From a virus, in the IMG/VR virus record IMGVR_UViG_3300032087_001734, positions 1 to 43,664 of that record: DNA of 43,664 bases. One strand, given 5' to 3'. Each line of letters starts with the position of its first letter. Within the stretch, counting starts at the first letter, position 1. The translations under genes and the position numbers were made by a program. Below the pieces are notes generated by a model. The model saw nothing but the letters and a program-made list of their open reading frames with translations. It ran no database searches and was not told the DNA's origin. Shown here one piece after another: positions 21,111-29,207 of this stretch.

Positions 21111-23639
21111 GTGGAAGCAATTGACCGACAGCACGAGCTAGAGCTGAAAGCTAATGACTATTCATATAACCGATTGATGAAGGAGATTAACAACCGAGTA
21201 CAATCAGGTAACGCAGACGAGCTTGCTGAAGGTAAATTGATTCTTGTACACAGCATTGACGCAGTAGCAAACAAGCTAAAAGAATACTTTGACAAAGACA
21301 TTCGAGGTAAGATGAAGGCGGCTAGGGACTTGATAGCGATTGAGTTCTCTGAAGCTCCCAAAGACCTAGCCTTCATCATACTGGCAACGATTGTCCGAAG
21401 CATCAGTAAAGACGTACAAGTACCAACAATCTCTATTATCAAACAGCTTAACAGGTCGATTTACGACAGCATACTGGTAAGACGTTTGGACAGGGACGAG
21501 AACAACACCTTCGGAGCATACGTAGACAAGCGTTACAGCAAACGTAGCGAAGCTTGGCGTAACCGTGAGAAGATGAAGATTGTTAGACGACAGGCTTCGA
21601 TGAATGACCCAGACCTTAGTGATGTTACCACCTACCTTGGCGGTGTATTGCTTGACTTGGTTATCAAGAGCGGTATCAACATCATTGAGACTAAGGTAGT
21701 CTACAGCAAAGGTCGTAAGACACAGTATGTAGTCTACACAGACGAGTGTTTCAAGATGGTACTCCAGAGTCGTGAGCGTCTACTGAATGATTACAGAAAG
21801 TTTCCTATCCTACTTGCACCACCTAAAGAGTGGGAGGGTTTTGAGGGTAGTGGAGGTTACTACAACGGTGACATCTACAAACTACCCATTATAAAAGCCC
21901 GTACAGGCTCTAGGAAGCTTCTGAGAGGGTTTTTCGAGAAGACTGACCCAACCATACTGTACGACATTCTAAACACGCTACAGGCGACTCCTTGGCGTAT
22001 TAACAAGAGAGTCTACGATGTCATGGAAAAGATATTCAATGACAATATGGTTGACCCAGAGAGTCCACACTGTAACCCGCAATTGGTCGGAGGTTTACCC
22101 TACAATGGGACGCTAGAGCCTGAAGACTTTATCAACATTCACAACTACGGTGAGTTGCAGACTGAAGGTAAATACAAAGGGCTACCTGTAGACAAGAAGA
22201 TGATGCGTAAATACTTCAAAGACCTTGAAGACCAACGTGACATTTGCTTGACAAACACTGGTAAGGCTATTATGCTCAACCTTGTTATGTATAACGCTAA
22301 GGAGTATGTTGATGAAGATGAATTCTACTTCAGCTATCAATACGATTTCAGGGGCAGGATTTATCCTATCCAACAACACCTGCAACCACAGGGCAAAGGC
22401 GAGGTTAAAGCCTTGCTTGAGTTCAAGAACGGTTGTAGAATTGAAACAGAGGAGGAACTACGATGGTTCTACATTCATGGAGCGAATTGCTATGGATATG
22501 ACAAACTACCGTACTCAGAGCGTATTGCGAAAATGCAGGAAAAGACAGCGGAGATTAAAGCAGTCGCGTCAGACCCAATGGCGAACCGCCAGCTCTGGAA
22601 AGACGCAGACGAGCCATTCCTATACTTGGCATGGTGCTTTGAAATGGCTGACTATCTCGCTGACCCTATGGGTTTTGTTTCTCGCATCCCTATCGCTCTG
22701 GACGCAACCTGTAGCGGAATCCAAATCTACTCTGGGCTACTCAGAGATAGAGACGGAGCAGTTGCCGTTAACGTCATTGGGGATACCCGTCAGGACATCT
22801 ACCAACGAGTAGCGGATAAGGTCAACGAGTTCTTAGAGCAAGGTGATTATCCAAAGGTGTTGACATATACAACATCGGATGGTAAGGTACATGAAGAGTC
22901 TACTGTACCTATCGCAGACAGCTTGAAAGGTAAGATTACCAGAAAGCTAACGAAGCGTAACACAATGACTCAACCGTATTCTGTAACCAAATATGGTATG
23001 TACGAACAGCTTAAAGCTGAACTTACAGAAATGGAGTACAACAACAAGAAGTTTTGGGTAGGTGACCTTTGGGCGGTAGCCAAGCTACTTACAGACCTTA
23101 ACGACAGAGCTATTGCAGAAGTTGTTAAAGGGGCTAGGGTAGGGCAGGAATACTTGAAGGAGGTTACAGCAGAGGTAGTTAAGAAAGGCAACTGGGTATT
23201 TTACACAACGCCTATCACTGGCTTCCCTGTTCTCCAGAAGTTACACAAAACTGAGGCTGAGAGGGTAATTACACCAATCGGTAAGCTGACGATAAGACGC
23301 TCTATCAACGAGCTGAATCCTCAGAAGATGGTTAACGGTATTGCTCCTAACTACGTACACAGCCTAGATGCTACGCTCCTAGCGAGTACGGTATTGAAGC
23401 TTAGGGAGGATGGCTGTAAAGACTTCCACCTTATACACGACAGCTACGGAGTTCCAGTTAACCAAGTAGTTAACCTAAACAAACGAGTCAGGGAGGCTTT
23501 TATTGAACTGTTCTTAGAAGACCCATTGATGAAATTTATTCAACAGGTGCATCCAGAGGTTGACAAGCGACCACAGGATGTTATGATAAACACTCTGTAC
23601 TTAGGAGAGGTGGCTGATAGTAGTTATATCTTCAGCTAA
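21111..23639 (+). CDS. Single-subunit DNA-dependent RNA polymerase, T7 gp1-like
   Basis: This 842-residue enzyme (T7: 883) transcribes the middle and late phage genes. Catalytic residues align with T7: Asp531 in LDATCSGIQ, Lys615 and Tyr623 in TKRNTMTQPYS, and Asp777 in LIHDSYG. YQYDFRGRIYP lies near residue 410. It starts at GTG immediately after the preceding stop, with ggaggtag upstream, so translation is probably coupled. Its promoter specificity is not known; candidates are listed at 31883 and 37135. Confidence 0.97.
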   Translation: MEAIDRQHELELKANDYSYNRLMKEINNRVQSGNADELAEGKLILVHSIDAVANKLKEYFDKDIRGKMKAARDLIAIEFSEAPKDLAFIILATIVRSISKDVQVPTISIIKQLNRSIYDSILVRRLDRDENNTFGAYVDKRYSKRSEAWRNREKMKIVRRQASMNDPDLSDVTTYLGGVLLDLVIKSGINIIETKVVYSKGRKTQYVVYTDECFKMVLQSRERLLNDYRKFPILLAPPKEWEGFEGSGGYYNGDIYKLPIIKARTGSRKLLRGFFEKTDPTILYDILNTLQATPWRINKRVYDVMEKIFNDNMVDPESPHCNPQLVGGLPYNGTLEPEDFINIHNYGELQTEGKYKGLPVDKKMMRKYFKDLEDQRDICLTNTGKAIMLNLVMYNAKEYVDEDEFYFSYQYDFRGRIYPIQQHLQPQGKGEVKALLEFKNGCRIETEEELRWFYIHGANCYGYDKLPYSERIAKMQEKTAEIKAVASDPMANRQLWKDADEPFLYLAWCFEMADYLADPMGFVSRIPIALDATCSGIQIYSGLLRDRDGAVAVNVIGDTRQDIYQRVADKVNEFLEQGDYPKVLTYTTSDGKVHEESTVPIADSLKGKITRKLTKRNTMTQPYSVTKYGMYEQLKAELTEMEYNNKKFWVGDLWAVAKLLTDLNDRAIAEVVKGARVGQEYLKEVTAEVVKKGNWVFYTTPITGFPVLQKLHKTEAERVITPIGKLTIRRSINELNPQKMVNGIAPNYVHSLDATLLASTVLKLREDGCKDFHLIHDSYGVPVNQVVNLNKRVREAFIELFLEDPLMKFIQQVHPEVDKRPQDVMINTLYLGEVADSSYIFS

Positions 23640-23678
23640 TTTCAAAAGAACAGACATTCAAGAGTAAACCCGAAACAA

Positions 23679-23718
23679 GACTCTTAAAGAATTCTCTAAT
23701 ATTTAATTAGAGAGAGTC
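23679..23718 (+). terminator. AT-rich hairpin after RNA polymerase gene
   Basis: TCTCTAAT (23693-23700), loop ATTTA, ATTAGAGA form a perfect 8-bp stem. Outer arms GACTCT (23679-23684) and AGAGTC (23713-23718) can extend it. It could be an early terminator, an RNase III-type site or an origin structure. Confidence 0.5.
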
Positions 23719-23759
23719 TTAGTAGTAGTTATCTTAAAGACTCTTTAAGATGCTTAAAG
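23682..23759 (+). repeat. Second phased TCTTWAAG octamer array (origin candidate)
   Basis: TCTTAAAG at 23682 and 23732, TCTTTAAG at 23742 and GCTTAAAG at 23752 are all in one 10-bp register. Read on the other strand, the last three share the cat and agt spacers of the array at 14026-14073. The site is AT-rich and lies directly after the RNA polymerase gene, where T7 has its primary replication origin. Confidence 0.7.
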
Positions 23760-23778
23760 CCAACTAAAGGAGACTATC

Positions 23779-24420
23779 ATGGCTAAAATTCAAAAACCAT
23801 TTGCTGTTAAAGGCACAAACATCACTTCACCTAAAGGCTCTGCGCTATGGTGTAAGTTCAAAGAACCAGACACTAAGTTCAACGTGAAAGGTGAGTATTC
23901 AACAGAGGTTGTCTGCGACCCTAATGACCCTGCTGTACAAGCGTACATCGCCAAGCTTGAAGAGCTACGTGACATCGCTTACAACGAGACTATCGAGACT
24001 CTAGGGGCGGCTAAAGCCAAAGGTGTACGCAAAGCTGAAGTGTACAAGGAAGAGATTGACCAGAACGGTAACGAAACTGGTAACATCATCTTCAAGTACA
24101 AACTGAAAGACCTTACTGACCGTCAGGCACGAGGCGATTCAGCAGAGATTGTTGTAGTCGATGCCAAGAAAAACAACCTTGGTGCTCAAGCTCCGCTTGT
24201 AGGTAACGGCTCAACTATCCGTGTTGTAAGCTACGCTAACCCTTACTTCATGGCTTCGCAGAAAGTTGTTGGTATCAGCCACATCTGGTCTAAGATGCAG
24301 ATTATCGAGCTGAACGAATACTCAGGCGGTGGCGGTGACGACTTCGATGAAGAGGACGGCTTCGAGGATGCACCTGCACCATTCGCTACTGACGACTTCG
24401 ATAGCGAAGACGACTTTTAA
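23779..24420 (+). CDS. Single-stranded DNA-binding protein, T7 gp2.5-like
   Basis: This 213-residue protein has an OB-fold-type body (SALWCKFKEPDTKFNVKGEYS, near residues 20-40). A very acidic C-terminal tail ends in phenylalanine (DDFDSEDDF), the hallmark of T7 gp2.5 (232 residues). The tail recruits polymerase and helicase. It begins the replication block after the intergenic repeats, with an aaaggag site, and overlaps the next gene by one base. Confidence 0.92.
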   Translation: MAKIQKPFAVKGTNITSPKGSALWCKFKEPDTKFNVKGEYSTEVVCDPNDPAVQAYIAKLEELRDIAYNETIETLGAAKAKGVRKAEVYKEEIDQNGNETGNIIFKYKLKDLTDRQARGDSAEIVVVDAKKNNLGAQAPLVGNGSTIRVVSYANPYFMASQKVVGISHIWSKMQIIELNEYSGGGGDDFDEEDGFEDAPAPFATDDFDSEDDF

Positions 24421-24830
24421 TGAGTCAGCAGGAATTTAGCGTTCCAATTAAGCTAGAGGTTGGGGTAAATAAAAAGAAAAACTATTACCTCAATCTCAAC
24501 GGCTACCGTAATTGGCAATTTCAGCTAAACAACCAGCTAAAGAAACTCTTTAAGATAACGGTTGCTGAAGATATACGACAGCTAACCCCAGTGGACGGTG
24601 TGTGCAAAGTGTCATACACCATCTACTACCCAACTAAAAGAGCTTTCGACATCGATAACATCGGTAGTGTTATCACTAAGTTTACACACGATGCACTTGT
24701 GGAGTTTGGAATCCTTGAGGACGACAACTACAACTTTGTAAGCGAGATTGTATTTAAGTACGGTGGCGTTGACAAAGAGAACCCAAGATGTGACGTAGTG
24801 ATTGAGGAATTAAAAGATGAACAGGAGTGA
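24420..24830 (+). CDS. rusA: RusA-like Holliday junction resolvase
   Basis: This 136-residue protein has the RusA pattern KRAFDIDNIGSVITKFTHDAL, then GILEDDNYNF and a basic/acidic end (NPRCDVVIEEL). The Asp residues in DIDN and EDDN match the metal-binding set. It occupies the slot of T7 endonuclease I (gp3), so it probably resolves branched concatemers before packaging. It overlaps the SSB stop by one base (TAATG). Confidence 0.85.
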   Translation: MSQQEFSVPIKLEVGVNKKKNYYLNLNGYRNWQFQLNNQLKKLFKITVAEDIRQLTPVDGVCKVSYTIYYPTKRAFDIDNIGSVITKFTHDALVEFGILEDDNYNFVSEIVFKYGGVDKENPRCDVVIEELKDEQE

Positions 24831-24834
24831 GTTT

Positions 24835-24981
24835 ATGGAGGCAATTACAAGTGACATGATGTATGACCTAGAGTGGCTAGAGTATTCAGAAGCCCTTGAC
24901 ATTGCCGACCGTATCTGGCGTGACGTTTGGGGTGCTGATACAGAAGAAGTTTATTTAGAGGAGATGGGGGATGAGCAATGA
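24835..24981 (+). CDS. 48-residue acidic protein
   Basis: The ATG at 24835 has AGGAG at 24823-24827. The peptide (MEAITSDMMYDLEWLEYSEA) is acidic, aromatic and probably helical. It overlaps the primase-helicase start by 11 bases. Compact packing supports it; its function is unknown. Confidence 0.5.
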   Translation: MEAITSDMMYDLEWLEYSEALDIADRIWRDVWGADTEEVYLEEMGDEQ

Positions 24982-26602
24982 AGTTGAAGGTGAGTTTCAG
25001 TATCATACTCAGTGCGATGCTTGTGGTAGCTCTGATGCTAGGGCTGTTTATTCTTCAGGTAGTTCCTACTGCTTTAAGTGCGGTGACTGGTCTAAAGAGC
25101 AAGATGGTGTATCTGTCTCAAAAACACGCAATGCGAGTGTATCTATGGACTTACTGAAGTATGAATATCAAGCACTAAACAAACGTAAAGTGCCTGAGAC
25201 TATTGCCAAGCAGTACCGCTACGGTATCGCACACGACAACAGCGGTAAGCTATGTCAGGTGGCAAACTACTTCAACAAGGACAAAGAAGTTGTCGCTCAA
25301 AAAATCCGATACGCAGACAAGACGTTCAAGTTTATCGGCAATGCAAAAGAAGCTTTGATGTATGGTCAACAGCTTTGGGGTAACACTGGCAAGAAGCTAG
25401 TTATTACTGAGGGTGAGATTGATGCCCTGTCAGTAGCAACAGCCTTTGACGGTAAGTATCCTGTAGTCTCGCTCAAGAACGGAGCACCAGCGGCTAAGAA
25501 AGAGATTTCAGCACAGCTTGATTGGATTAATGGCTACGAAGAAGTATACCTCTGGTTCGATAATGACGAGGCGGGTAGGAAAGCAGTTGAGGAATGTGTA
25601 AACTTACTCCCTGCTGACAAGGTACGTATTATTAGACACGCTGATTATAAGGACGCAAACGAAGTCCTAGTATACAAAGGTAAAGCAGGTGTCGTAAACT
25701 CCTTCTACAACGCTGAGAAATATAAGCCAGACGATATTGTAAAACCTAGTGACCTACTAGATACAGTTGCAGAACCTATTACCGTAGGCTTTCCGTACTA
25801 CTACGACAAGCTTACACAACTCATGTACGGAAGACGTTTCGGTGAGATTGTGGTTGTAGGTGCAGGTGTATCAGTTGGTAAGACTGACTTTGTGATGTCA
25901 CAGGTCGCACATGACGTACAGCAGGGCTGGAAGGTAGCAACCTTTATGCTTGAGCAGTCTACTAAAGAGACGCTCCTACGTACTGCTGGTAAGCTTGATG
26001 GCTGTCACTACCATCTGCCTAATGTAGAGTTTGATAAAGACAAACTATTAGGTACGGTAGAGTCGATAGATAATAACTTATTCATGTTCGACAACTTTGG
26101 TGCAAACGATTGGGATACAATCAGTGACAAGATTAGATACATGAAACACAACTACGGTTGTCGTATCTTCTACATTGATAACCTGACTGCACTGAACGCT
26201 ACCGCACAGGACGAGAGACGTAACCTAGATGCACTGATGGCTGACGTAGCAGGTATTGCTAAAGAGCTTGACATCTGGATACTGCTTGTGTCACACTTGA
26301 ATCCTCCCAAGTCGGGAGCGAGTCACGAGGCTGGCGGTAAGACTGAACAGAATCAGTTTACAGGTTCACGAGCAATTATGCGTTGGGCTTATGCGATGTT
26401 TGGTATTGAACGTAATACCTTACACGAAGACCCAGTTGAACGTAACAAAGGTTTGATTAGGATTCTTAAAGACCGTTTCTCTGGTTCAGCGACAGGTCGT
26501 ACAGTAGGATTTCAGTATGATAAAGATACTGGTATCGTACACGAACTTGATACTGACTTTGAGATTGAACCATCTGACGAAGGAGGCGACAGTGACTTCT
26601 AA
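24971..26602 (+). CDS. Primase-helicase, T7 gp4-like
   Basis: This 543-residue protein (T7 gp4: 566) has an N-terminal zinc ribbon with CDACGSSDA and CFKCGDW (residues 16-40). A TOPRIM domain follows with VITEGEIDAL and WFDNDEAG (about residues 145-200). The C-terminal RecA-type helicase has Walker A VSVGKTD (Lys304) and FYIDNLTAL as Walker B. It primes the lagging strand and unwinds the fork. Confidence 0.95.
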   Translation: MSNEVEGEFQYHTQCDACGSSDARAVYSSGSSYCFKCGDWSKEQDGVSVSKTRNASVSMDLLKYEYQALNKRKVPETIAKQYRYGIAHDNSGKLCQVANYFNKDKEVVAQKIRYADKTFKFIGNAKEALMYGQQLWGNTGKKLVITEGEIDALSVATAFDGKYPVVSLKNGAPAAKKEISAQLDWINGYEEVYLWFDNDEAGRKAVEECVNLLPADKVRIIRHADYKDANEVLVYKGKAGVVNSFYNAEKYKPDDIVKPSDLLDTVAEPITVGFPYYYDKLTQLMYGRRFGEIVVVGAGVSVGKTDFVMSQVAHDVQQGWKVATFMLEQSTKETLLRTAGKLDGCHYHLPNVEFDKDKLLGTVESIDNNLFMFDNFGANDWDTISDKIRYMKHNYGCRIFYIDNLTALNATAQDERRNLDALMADVAGIAKELDIWILLVSHLNPPKSGASHEAGGKTEQNQFTGSRAIMRWAYAMFGIERNTLHEDPVERNKGLIRILKDRFSGSATGRTVGFQYDKDTGIVHELDTDFEIEPSDEGGDSDF

Positions 26603-26759
26603 ACTTAAACGCGGCGAAAAGTATTGGACTTACTACCGAGACAAGGTATACCAGACTACTTGGGAGAATGATTTTACTGACAATGACCGAGTACGTGAGG
26701 GGCGTGTGTTCAAAACAAAGAAAGAAGCAGAAGCCGCTTTAAAAGAAAAGACATTCTAG
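26592..26759 (+). CDS. 55-residue basic protein (GTG start)
   Basis: The GTG at 26592 lies 5 bases after AGGAGG (26581-26586) inside the end of the primase-helicase gene. The product TSKLKRGEKYWTYYRDKVYQ is basic with Trp/Tyr clusters and ends in a Lys/Glu helix, suggesting nucleic-acid contact. No family is recognised. Confidence 0.55.
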   Translation: MTSKLKRGEKYWTYYRDKVYQTTWENDFTDNDRVREGRVFKTKKEAEAALKEKTF

Positions 26760-26785
26760 TTAAAACCGAATTTGAAGGAGACATT

Positions 26786-28636
26786 ATGATAGCAGTATTC
26801 GACATCGAAACTAACGGACTGTATGACCAGACCGACAAACTGCACTGTATCTCCATCAAGGTTGATGATGAGCCTACCTATGTGTATACATCGCACTGGG
26901 TTGAAGGTGCTGACGGTGACCTAGACGAAGCATACCAGATTCTTAATGACGCTGATTTGCTTGTAGGTCACAACATCATCAACTTCGATATACCTACGCT
27001 TGCAAAGCTAGGGTACGACCTGACTCATAAGGCAGTACACGATACTATCATTATGTCTCGCTTGACGTACCCTAATATCTTGTTGCAAGACGCTAACCGT
27101 AAATCAGTACCACCAAAGCTCAAAGGCTCTCACAGCCTGAAGGCTTGGGGCTACCGACTACGTAAGCTCAAAGGCGAGTTCGGTGCAGAGGAAGAACAGT
27201 GGGCGTTGCTCACACCAGCGATGGTTTCCTATTGCCGACAGGATACAGAAGTAACAGCAAAACTTTACGAGAAGCTACTGACTCGTAATATACCTGACGA
27301 AGCTATCAAACTTGAACAGGACTTTGCTAGGATTATCAGTAGACAGGAGAAATATGGTGTCTACTTCGACATGGAGAAAGCAAAGGCTCTCCACATTGAA
27401 CTCATTGAAGAGGTGGAACGAGCCGAGGAAAAGCTACTGGAAACCTTTACTCCTCTTAAAACGTGGACACCGAAGCCGTATCCTAAAATTCCGTTTAAAA
27501 AGGATGGAAGTAAGTCACAAGTATTACTTACTCAGGAAACGCTTGGATGCCATTACAATGATAAGGGCGAGTGGGGATACTACAAGGAAGTCCAGTTTAA
27601 TCCAAGTAGCCGTCAACACATTGCACGTTGGTTGTCAGAGGTCTACGGGTGGAAGCCTACTGAGTATACCGAAAAGGGAACGCCAATCATCAATGAGGCT
27701 ACGCTTGAGTCCCTTGAGTTTGAGGAAGGTAAAATACTGGCTCACTATTTCAACGTAGTTAAACTAAAAGGACAGCTTGCTGACGGTAAGAACGCATGGC
27801 TGAAGATGGTGGCTAAAGATGGTCGTATACATGGTCGCGTCAATACTCTTGGTGCTGTCTCTAGGCGTTGCACTCACTCAAATCCTAACATGGCTCAAGT
27901 CCCTTCTGGACGAGCATACAAAGGGCACGAGGCACGAGCGTTATTTAGTGTACCAACTGGTAAAAAGCTGGTCGGTTGTGACGCTGATGGTCTTGAGCTT
28001 AGAACTCTCAGTCATTATATGGCTAGGTTCGATGGTGGAAGGTATGCTGACGCAGTAGATAAAGGTGATAAGGATGCAGGTACAGACATTCATACACTCA
28101 ACCAAAAGAGTGCTGGCTTACCTACAAGGGATGATGCAAAGACTTTCATATATGCCTTCCTCTACGGAGCTGGAGACGGTAAGATTGGAAGCATTATTGG
28201 AGGAAGCGCAGATGCAGGTAAGAAACTCAAAGACAAGTTCTTCAAGAAAATACCTGCAATCAAGAGTCTTGTTGACCAAGTTGCAAAAGTGTATAGCGAA
28301 ACTGGTACACTGAAGGCACTTGACGGCAACCCTTACCATATCCGTTCAAGCCATAGTGCTTTGAACACACTCTTGCAGGGAGCAGGAGCATTGGTTATGA
28401 AATACTACCTTGTATTCCTTGACCGAAACCTTCAGCAGAAGTTTACCGCTGGTAAGCAGTTTGAGTTTGTGCTCAACGTACACGATGAGGTACAGATTGA
28501 GTGTGACGAGAGCATAGCTGAAGAGGTTGCACGCATTTGTGAATACACATTTGACGATGTAACCAAATACTTAAATTTTAGAATACCCCTAAGAGGCACG
28601 GCTGACATAGGCGACTCTTGGGCAGAAACACACTAA
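26786..28636 (+). CDS. DNA polymerase I family, T7 gp5-like
   Basis: This 616-residue replicative polymerase (T7: 704) has a 3'-5' exonuclease domain starting FDIETNGL (Asp6, Glu8). The polymerase domain has motif A CDADGLELR (Asp399), motif B KTFIYAFLYGAGDGKIG and motif C VHDEVQIEC (Asp567). The thumb region between TFTPLKTW and VQFNPSSR is shorter than in T7, so the thioredoxin-binding loop may be reduced. An aaggag site precedes the ATG. Confidence 0.96.
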   Translation: MIAVFDIETNGLYDQTDKLHCISIKVDDEPTYVYTSHWVEGADGDLDEAYQILNDADLLVGHNIINFDIPTLAKLGYDLTHKAVHDTIIMSRLTYPNILLQDANRKSVPPKLKGSHSLKAWGYRLRKLKGEFGAEEEQWALLTPAMVSYCRQDTEVTAKLYEKLLTRNIPDEAIKLEQDFARIISRQEKYGVYFDMEKAKALHIELIEEVERAEEKLLETFTPLKTWTPKPYPKIPFKKDGSKSQVLLTQETLGCHYNDKGEWGYYKEVQFNPSSRQHIARWLSEVYGWKPTEYTEKGTPIINEATLESLEFEEGKILAHYFNVVKLKGQLADGKNAWLKMVAKDGRIHGRVNTLGAVSRRCTHSNPNMAQVPSGRAYKGHEARALFSVPTGKKLVGCDADGLELRTLSHYMARFDGGRYADAVDKGDKDAGTDIHTLNQKSAGLPTRDDAKTFIYAFLYGAGDGKIGSIIGGSADAGKKLKDKFFKKIPAIKSLVDQVAKVYSETGTLKALDGNPYHIRSSHSALNTLLQGAGALVMKYYLVFLDRNLQQKFTAGKQFEFVLNVHDEVQIECDESIAEEVARICEYTFDDVTKYLNFRIPLRGTADIGDSWAETH

Positions 28637-28648
28637 TGGAGACGAATA

Positions 28649-28987
28649 ATGTGCTTACACAAAATCGAACAGAACGTACTACAGTGGTCGAACGACCGTG
28701 GAATCCTCAAGAACTCAACTGCAAGCCAGCAGTTCTTGAAACTCGTCTCCGAGATGGGCGAGCTGGCAGACAATCTTGCAAAGGGCAAGTGCGTCAAAGA
28801 CGATATTGGGGACTGTATGGTTGTGCTAACTAACATCGCTTACATGACCGATACAAACCTTACTGAATGCTTCCAAGTTGCCTACGATGACATCAAGGAC
28901 AGACGAGGATACCTCAACGAGAATGGTGTATTCATCAAGGATACTGACCCTGCTTATGTAGAGCAGTTGAGATTTGAAGGAGTATAG
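28649..28987 (+). CDS. MazG-like nucleotide pyrophosphohydrolase
   Basis: This 112-residue all-alpha protein has FLKLVSEMGELADNLAKGK and KDDIGDCMVVL, the E-x2-E plus D-x3-D metal site of the MazG/dUTPase-like superfamily. It probably hydrolyses a nucleoside triphosphate to the monophosphate; related phage enzymes clean up dUTP or alter alarmone pools. It sits between DNA polymerase and the DUF3310 gene. Confidence 0.8.
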   Translation: MCLHKIEQNVLQWSNDRGILKNSTASQQFLKLVSEMGELADNLAKGKCVKDDIGDCMVVLTNIAYMTDTNLTECFQVAYDDIKDRRGYLNENGVFIKDTDPAYVEQLRFEGV

Positions 28988-28988
28988 T

Positions 28989-29207
28989 ATGGTACAAGAA
29001 CAAGTAGGTGGTAGTCATTACGAAGCTATGGCTATCCAACCTTGGGAATACTTCACTGCCAATGCACCCGCTGAAGAGATAAGAGGTGCTTGTAAGCAGA
29101 ACGTACTGAAGTACATGAGACAAAAAGCAGATACCGTTGAAGACTTGAAGAAAGCTCGCTGGTATCTTAACGAATGGATTAAACTAGAGGAGAGCATGAA
29201 TGCTTGA
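28989..29207 (+). CDS. DUF3310 protein (T7 gp1.7-like nucleotide kinase family)
   Basis: This 72-residue protein has the family pattern GGSHYEAMAIQPWEYF, then CKQNVLKYMRQKADTVEDL and KKARWYLNEWI. T7 gp1.7 of this family phosphorylates dTMP and dGMP. The ATG at 28989 follows gaaggagtatagt; an in-frame TTG at 28974 is less likely. It overlaps nrdA by 8 bases. Confidence 0.85.
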   Translation: MVQEQVGGSHYEAMAIQPWEYFTANAPAEEIRGACKQNVLKYMRQKADTVEDLKKARWYLNEWIKLEESMNA

